In this document: positions 57,759-64,000 of the stretch, in pieces | How positions within the stretch are numbered: the first letter of the stretch is position 1 | How the letters are laid out: the number at the start of each line of letters is the position of its first letter | Assembly: GCA_964036295.1 (NCBI GenBank) | Contig: OZ038462.1 | Span: 22,134,363-22,198,362, forward strand | DNA length: 64,000 nt | Source: Plumapathes pennacea | Lineage: Eukaryota > Cnidaria > Anthozoa > Antipatharia > Myriopathidae | Direction: 5' to 3' | Notes under the pieces: generated by a model | The model's input: the letters and a program-made list of their open reading frames with translations, nothing else | Databases searched by the model: none | Told to the model about the DNA's origin: nothing | Translations under genes and position numbers: made by a program

Positions 57759-58205
57759 TGTAGCACAAAAGCAGAAATTCTCCGAATCGAGCGGTTTTTC
57801 CCGAAAATCACCAAACAGATCATAACACGAGCATACGATCCCTCAATACGTAAAACTGACCTGTCTATCAACGAACGGAAAACTAAAACAAAAACAAAAA
57901 AACAAAACAAAAAAAAAAAAAAAAACAGGAAAACAGCATGACCAAAACTCAGAAACCCTGAGATCTCCGGTAATGCACGTGGTGCATTCTACGTGAAATC
58001 AAAAAGAAAAGAAAGAAATCAGTAGCTGTCTTTAAAACTGACTTTGATTAACTTGTAGCTTGAGAAGTCTAAACACTATTCAAACAAAGTGCGTATGAAC
58101 CGCCACTGACGCCACACAACGCTTGAGCAGGAGTAAAAGTCTGCTAGAATCGGACAGCACAAGAAAGATATCCCCCGAGATAAACTATCCTTTGCCCGAT
58201 TTTCA

Positions 58206-59096
58206 TCAGTTCATCTTCATTTCTAGCATCCAATCCCACACTTGGCTCTTCAATCCTTCCATTTTCTTCTTGAGTCCTTGCATCTCCTCCAGAGCCAGCT
58301 TGCAGTCGTCTGCGTTCTTCAGGGACAGAACGCCAGCTGTGGTACCAAGGCACGAAGCAGCAATCATTCCAACGTTGAAAAACGGACTCGATATCGGAAC
58401 CATCGGACTCGCAGCGACCCCAGTAGCTACGGCAAAAATAAAAGAAACTGCGGCGGTGAACTGCGCGTCCCACTTGGCCACGATTGCCTCCTGAATCAAG
58501 TCGCGGACTTTGTCCAGAAGATCAATGATTTCTTTGAAATACAGGAGCAACACAGACTCGATTCGTCGCAATTCTCTGTCGTCTGGTACGCTTCCGGTTT
58601 CGATTTTCTCCCGGACTTCAATCAGGAGTTTTTCGATTTTGGGCAGCTTGGGTTTCAAGAAAGTGTCGAATTGGTCTCGCAGCTCGTCAATTCGGTTGAA
58701 AAACCGCCCGATTTCACGGGTTAACAGGATGCTGTCGTACAGCAGACAAGCCGATGCCAGTAGTGCTGTAATCGACGCAGCTCCCGAGAGTTTATCAGGG
58801 TTTGCGCGGACAAACTTCTCGATACGGCTGAAGACCTCTTGGAGTTCCTTGTCACCTGGGTTCACTTTCACGTTTATATTGCTGGCTGCAAACAGTAGAT
58901 CTCCTTGCTGGATTTTGACATTGTTGTAAATCGCATTGAAAACGGCCTTGCAACCGCGGTTCTGCCAGCGGTAGTTTCCTTCGTTTCCGGGTCGTGGTTT
59001 TGCCTCTCCTCGCGCAAGCAGCCCGGGAAGAGGATTTACAATCAGAAAGAGAACCAAGAAAATACAAGACCTCCGCGATAGCCGAAACAGCTCCAT
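58206..59096 (-). CDS. Secreted helical protein with hydrophobic hairpin, paralog B (296 residues)
   Basis: It starts MELFRLSRRSCIFLVLFLIV, a signal peptide ending near NPLPG. It shares with paralog A the block YRWQNRGCKAVFNAIYNN and RANPDKLSGAAS. Also shared are LPKIEKLLIEVREKIETGSV, KVRDLIQEAI, the apolar pair FTAAVSFIFAVATGVAAS and IAASCLGTTAGVLSLKNA, and DDCKLALEEMQGLKKKMEG. The order is the same throughout and the cysteines in NRGC and D-D/R-C are conserved, suggesting one structural disulfide. It lacks about 20 C-terminal residues of paralog A. It is intronless, in tandem and same orientation, about 690 bp apart. The function is unknown; a lipid- or membrane-interacting secreted effector is the most economical inference. 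Confidence 0.85.
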   Translation of the reverse strand: MELFRLSRRSCIFLVLFLIVNPLPGLLARGEAKPRPGNEGNYRWQNRGCKAVFNAIYNNVKIQQGDLLFAASNINVKVNPGDKELQEVFSRIEKFVRANPDKLSGAASITALLASACLLYDSILLTREIGRFFNRIDELRDQFDTFLKPKLPKIEKLLIEVREKIETGSVPDDRELRRIESVLLLYFKEIIDLLDKVRDLIQEAIVAKWDAQFTAAVSFIFAVATGVAASPMVPISSPFFNVGMIAASCLGTTAGVLSLKNADDCKLALEEMQGLKKKMEGLKSQVWDWMLEMKMN

Positions 59097-59324
59097 CGTG
59101 TTCGAGACTACGTGTCAGAACTGCGACAGAAAATTGAAAACTCTGCTGGAGGAATATCGACTCGAATGGATCTTGTGGGACTAATAACCAATCAAATGGG
59201 TGCGTTAAGAGGGGAATTTCCTCCATTAGGTCATGTGGTATTCAAGGATCAATAGAAATTCCCTTGTATCTCATTGTTTGTAATCATACTTCTTGTTATT
59301 ATATCCTCAGGAGTAAAAAACAGT

Positions 59325-59374
<50 letters not shown>
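59325..59374. repeat. CAA microsatellite
   Basis: About 16 AAC/CAA units in intergenic sequence. Confidence 0.95.
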
Positions 59375-60375
59375 AATCAAAGTAGCAAGGCAGCTGTAAG
59401 CTCGCGAAAATAGAACTGGCTCAAGGCCACATCGTAAAAATTGCTCAGTTTTAGCTATGTGGAACTAGTTCGCATCCGTTTCCGCGGGCCTCCACTTTTG
59501 CTGAACCGCGTATTCGATTTAGTCTCAGTTTTGAAAACCCTCATTTACAAGGTGGCAGAGGGTGAAAATTATGAAACTTAGACGCTCGAACTGGGAGAAT
59601 TTAAAATTCTTCACCGAGTGCCAAATCTTTGAACCGGAAGGAGACATTCCGGAGTCGCACTGAAAAAGGTCTATACGTGACTTCATTACTCATGTCATAC
59701 ACAGCTTATGTTCAACATCTACATATTCATTAGAGGCCATGATACTCCAGTCTGGGCTGCATTCAAACTAACCGCCTTTCTTCTTTTGGCTGAGTTTCAA
59801 GTCGAATAAGTTTAAGTGAAATCTGATAACTTGTTGACATTACTTGCAGTTTTGGTCAAATTCATTTTCAAATTCTTCTTCTTCCAGTTCTCTACAGCAT
59901 TTTTCATTGCTGGCGAAAACTATGCGAAGTAAAGCAACTATAATCAAACGATAGAAATATTTCGACAAGCTGAAGTCGCTCAGGGCTGTCAGTGGTCACG
60001 GGTCTTTCAACTTTGACTTACGCTTGTCAAACAACCGAGGATTTACCAAAACCTCCAGAAAACGTCTTCCCATCTCTTCGTTTCTTCATGCGTACTCGCT
60101 GATGCTCAAATTTCAAAGGCAATTGTTGACACAGCATGACGGACTGACAGACTGACGCAGTCTTAACTGCAATAAGGTGGGACGCTTAAAAATGCCACCG
60201 CAAAAACTACTTCGACGATCGCGATTTTGTTGCGTTGTCAGTAATATCGATACTGCCCAAATTGGGAACAGAACGACTTCCATATTTGGAATCCAGTGTT
60301 GACAGCACCGGGACACATTTCATTGGACTGGATCGCATGGAGCTTCGCTTTTCACCACTTCGTGGTGAACGCGAG

Positions 60376-60407
<32 letters not shown>

Positions 60408-60895
60408 AAAAACCCAAAACAAATCGACCAGAAGCCCAAATAATTACTGACAGCCCAATAAGAGGCCGTTAGAACATCACTTCAGTCGACCATAAGCGAA
60501 AATAAAGAGAATTGGCTGCTTGAGTGACTAGCATCACAAAATCACAGAAGTTGGGTACAAAGTTACTGAACAAACAAAGTGCAGCTGCAAGGATTCAACC
60601 CCTACCCCTCCCCTCTACGACAGCAGAGTAACAAACCAAGTTTTATTCTTTTTCTTGATTTAAAGTTCCGGGCACAAAGGCTATATTATTTATAAAAGCA
60701 TGTGTTACCATGCACAATGGAACTTCTAACGACGACGATGAGGACAGTTGACTGACGAAAAAAAATGATAGCGAACAAGTGACGACGGCAGTCGAGTACG
60801 CAACGGCGACAGCCGAGTGTGTCACGACTTTGGCCGAATCAGCTATGACAGCCGATCAGCAACGATGATGACCGAGTTTGAAACAACGGCAGCCA
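59375..60895. other. Intergenic; no gene seen
   Basis: It contains an A-run at 60378-60406 following an open segment on +. This could be the 3' tail of a retroposed copy, but no parent is recognisable. Nothing else is supported. Confidence 0.35.
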
Positions 60896-61030
60896 CTACT
60901 GTTGCTGTATCTGATGCTGTTGGTTGCGTAACGTGTTGAGTACGTCGTCTCGTTCAAACATCACATTGGAGTAGCGCCCTTGTAGCTGGCTTTCTCGCTC
61001 CGTTTGTCTCCGCACGTCTTCCTTCAACGA
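60896..61030 (-). CDS. Probable last exon of a coiled-coil protein
   Basis: After an acceptor CCAACTTCGTTTTCACAG the minus strand reads SLKEDVRRQTERESQLQGRY, then SNVMFERDDVL, NTLRNQQHQIQQQ and TAG (60896-60898): 44 codons in phase 0. The charge pattern and heptads fit a coiled coil. There is no ATG, so it would belong to a gene extending to higher coordinates, past or through the satellite beginning at 61346. The family is not recognised. Confidence 0.45.
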   Translation of the reverse strand, partial: SLKEDVRRQTERESQLQGRYSNVMFERDDVLNTLRNQQHQIQQQ

Positions 61031-61345
61031 CTGTGAAAACGAAGTTGGAGGGGGTAAGTATTAATAGTAAAAAAAAAAAAAAAAAAGCGTGTCGGAGGTG
61101 ATTCTGAACCAAAAAGCCGGAAATGCCTTCGAGCATTTCTTAGTTGAGGCAGCTTTTCGTAATGACTCACATGCACCCGAAAAAGCGTTTCTCGAGCAGA
61201 GGAGCACGTTTTGGAATCTAGGTATAAACCATAGTAGTATACTTCATCACAACACCGTGGAAATACGTTTACGGCCACGACGGTCACAATGCTATTGAGT
61301 CAGCGGTCATTGCACAAAACTGTGGGTTCAAATGACAGATTTCGT

Positions 61346-64000
61346 AGTCCAGTGTAACGCTCGTAAAACCTTTAGACTTGGTCAAGAAACTTAATACTAA
61401 ACCAAAAGTTAGTTCAGTGTAACGCTCGTAAAACCTTCAGACTTGGTCAAGAAACTTAATACTAAACCAAAAGTTAGTTCAGTGTAACGCTCGTAAAACC
61501 TTTAGACTTGGTCAAGAAACTTAATACTAAACCAAAAGTTAGTTTAGTGTAACACTCGTAAAACCTTCAGACTTGGTCAAGAAACTCAATACTAAACCAA
61601 AAGTTAGTTCAGTGTAACGCTAGTAAAACCTTCAGACTTGGTCAAGAAACTTAATACTAAACCAAAAGTTAGTTCAGTGTAACGCTCGTAAAACCACAAG
61701 ACTTGGTCAAGAAACTCAATACTAAACCAAAAGTTAGTTCAGTGTAACGCTCGTAAAACCTTTAGACTTGGTCAAGAAACTCAATACTAAACCAAAAGTT
61801 AGTTTAGTGTAACGCTCGTAAAACCTTCAGACTTGGTCAAGAAACTCAATACTAAACCAAAAGTTAGTTCAGTGTAACGCTCGTAAAACCTTCAGACTTG
61901 GTCAAGAAACTTAATACTAAACCAAAAGTTAGTTCAGTGTAACGCTCGTAAAACCTTCAGACTTGGTCAAGAAACTTAATACTAAACCAAAAGTTAGTTC
62001 AGTGTAACGCTCGTAAAACCACAAGACTTGGTCAAGAAACTCAATACTAAACCAAAAGTTAGTTCAGTGTAACGCTCGTAAAACCTTCAGACTTGGTCAA
62101 GAAACTTAATACTAAACCAAAAGTTAGTTTAGTGTAACGCTCGTAAAACTTTTAGACTTAGTCAAGAAACTTAATACTAAACCAAAAGTTAGTCCAGTGT
62201 AACGCTCGTAAAACTTTTAGACTTGGTCAAGAAACTTAATACTAAACCAAAAGTTAGTTCAGTGTAACGCTAGTAAAACCTTCAGACTTGGTCAAGAAAC
62301 TTAATACTAAACCAAAAGTTAGTTCAGTGTAACGCTCGTAAAACCTTCAGACTTGGTCAAGAAACTTAATACTAAACCAAAAGTTAGTTCAGTGTAACGC
62401 TCGTAAAACCTTTAGACTTGGTCAAGAAACTTAATACTAAACCAAAAGTTAGTTTAGTGTAACACTCGTAAAACCTTCAGACTTGGTCAAGAAACTCAAT
62501 ACTAAACCAAAAGTTAGTTCAGTGTAACGCTAGTAAAACCTTTAGACTTGGTCAAGAAACTTAATACTAAACCAAAAGTTAGTTCAGTGTAACGCTCGTA
62601 AAACCTTCAGACTTGGTCAAGAAACTCAATACTAAACCAAAAGTTAGTTCAGTGTAACGCTCGTAAAACCACAAGACTTGGTCAAGAAACTCAATACTAA
62701 ACCAAAAGTTAGTTTAGTGTAACGCTCGTAAAACCTTCAGACTTGGTCAAGAAACTCAATACTAAACCAAAAGTTAGTTCAGTGTAACGCTCGTAAAACC
62801 TTCAGACTTGGTCAAGAAACTTAATACTAAACCAAAAGTTAGTTCAGTGTAACGCTCGTAAAACCTTTAGACTTGGTCAAGAAACTTAATACTAAACCAA
62901 AAGTTAGTTCAGTGTAACGCTCGTAAAACCACAAGACTTGGTCAAGAAACTCAATACTAAACCAAAAGTTAGTTCAGTGTAACGCTCGTAAAACCTTCAG
63001 ACTTGGTCAAGAAACTTAATACTAAACCAAAAGTTAGTTTAGTGTAACGCTCGTAAAACTTTTAGACTTAGTCAAGAAACTTAATACTAAACCAAAAGTT
63101 AGTCCAGTGTAACGCTCGTAAAACTTTTAGACTTGGTCAAGAAACTTAATACTAAACCAAAAGTTAGTTCAGTGTAACGCTAGTAAAACCTTCAGACTTG
63201 GTCAAGAAACTTAATACTAAACCAAAAGTTAGTTCAGTGTAACGCTCGTAAAACCACAAGACTTGGTCAAGAAACTCAATACTAAACCAAAAGTTAGTTC
63301 AGTGTAACGCTCGTAAAACCTTCAGACTTGGTCAAGAAACTTAATACTAAACCAAAAGTTAGTTCAGTGTAACGCTCGTAAAACCACAAGACTTGGTCAA
63401 GAAACTCAATACTAAACCAAAAGTTAGTTCAGTGTAACGCTCGTAAAACCTTCAGACTTGGTCAAGAAACTTAATACTAAACCAAAAGTTAGTTCAGTGT
63501 AACGCTCGTAAAACCACAAGACTTGGTCAAGAAACTCAATACTAAACCAAAAGTTAGTTCAGTGTAACGCTCGTAAAACCTTCAGACTTGGTCAAGAAAC
63601 TTAATACTAAACCAAAAGTTAGTTCAGTGTAACGCTAGTAAAACCTTCAGACTTGGTCAAGAAACTTAATACTAAACCAAAAGTTAGTTCAGTGTAACGC
63701 TCGTAAAACCTTCAGACTTGGTCAAGAAACTTAATACTAAACCAAAAGTTAGTTCAGTGTAACGCTCGTAAAACCTTCAGACTTGGTCAAGAAACTTAAT
63801 ACTAAACCAAAAGTTAGTTTAGTGTAACGCTAGTAAAACCTTCAGACTTGGTCAAGAAACTTAATACTAAACCAAAAGTTAGTTCAGTGTAACGCTCGTA
63901 AAACCTTTAGACTTGGTCAAGAAACTTAATACTAAACCAAAAGTTAGTTCAGTGTAACGCTCGTAAAACCTTCAGACTTGGTCAAGAAACTTAATACTAA
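61346..64000 (+). repeat. 65-bp satellite array with 910-bp higher-order period
   Basis: About 41 head-to-tail units of 65 bp (AGTTCAGTGTAACGCTCGTA, AAACCTTCAGACTTGGTCAA, GAAACTTAATACTAAACC, AAAAGTT) run to the window end. Variant sites (CTTCAG/CTTTAG/CACAAG; CTCGTA/CTAGTA; AGTTC/AGTTT/AGTCC) form a pattern. The rare AACACTCGTA variant is at 61551 and 62461, and the rare TTTAGACTTA variant at 62151 and 63061. Both spacings are exactly 910 bp (14 units). From about 63240 to 63570, CACAAG and TTCAG units alternate, a 130-bp dimer. The left flank (61280-61345) matches 33790-33845. Confidence 0.95.

Noticed and set aside
61346-64000. CRISPR array
   Set aside because: Units are contiguous 65-bp repeats without unique spacers, in a eukaryotic context.

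Overview
The window looks like nuclear DNA from a cnidarian, most likely an anthozoan such as a stony coral. The evidence is AT-rich, intron-rich DNA with canonical GT..AG introns, animal-type genes (a DDX18-type RNA helicase, a NOTUM-type Wnt deacylase, a uromodulin/OIT3-type D8C module), a long secreted acidic repeat protein, and many short fold-back elements. The species assignment is inference; no database was searched.

Layout. 1-2520: two copies of a D8C-domain exon (the first cut by the window edge, the second frameshifted) separated by a palindrome-rich satellite and a fold-back element. 6963-11149 (+): a two-exon secreted Glu/Gly repeat protein whose true frame has no ATG in its large exon. 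13167-22170 (-): complete 14-exon DDX18. 24046-32206 (-): complete or near-complete NOTUM in 14 exons, with a fibronectin type II exon lying in one of its phase-1 introns. 32207-40482: gene-poor and rich in repeats, with a tRNA-derived SINE. 40483-45095 (-): four-exon NmrA/BLVRB-like NAD(P)-binding protein, head to head with an intronless 390-residue gene at 45623-46795 (+). 49700-54940: a duplicated locus with one intact intronless gene (-), one broken copy, and further copies of the same TATA promoter module without a gene. 56610-59096 (-): two paralogous intronless secreted helical proteins with a hydrophobic central hairpin. 60896-61030 (-): a probable last exon of a coiled-coil gene. 61346 to the end: a 65-bp satellite with a 910-bp higher-order period.

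Most real exons here are short or lack an internal ATG, so long open frames are a poor guide. The multi-exon models were built by following splice sites, codon phase and family similarity recalled from knowledge. All phases close correctly. The genes do not form a pathway; NOTUM (extracellular Wnt control) and DDX18 (nucleolar ribosome assembly) are unrelated neighbours. The lineage-specific interest lies in the secreted acidic protein, the helical pair, the FN2/NOTUM arrangement, the promoter-module array and the satellite.
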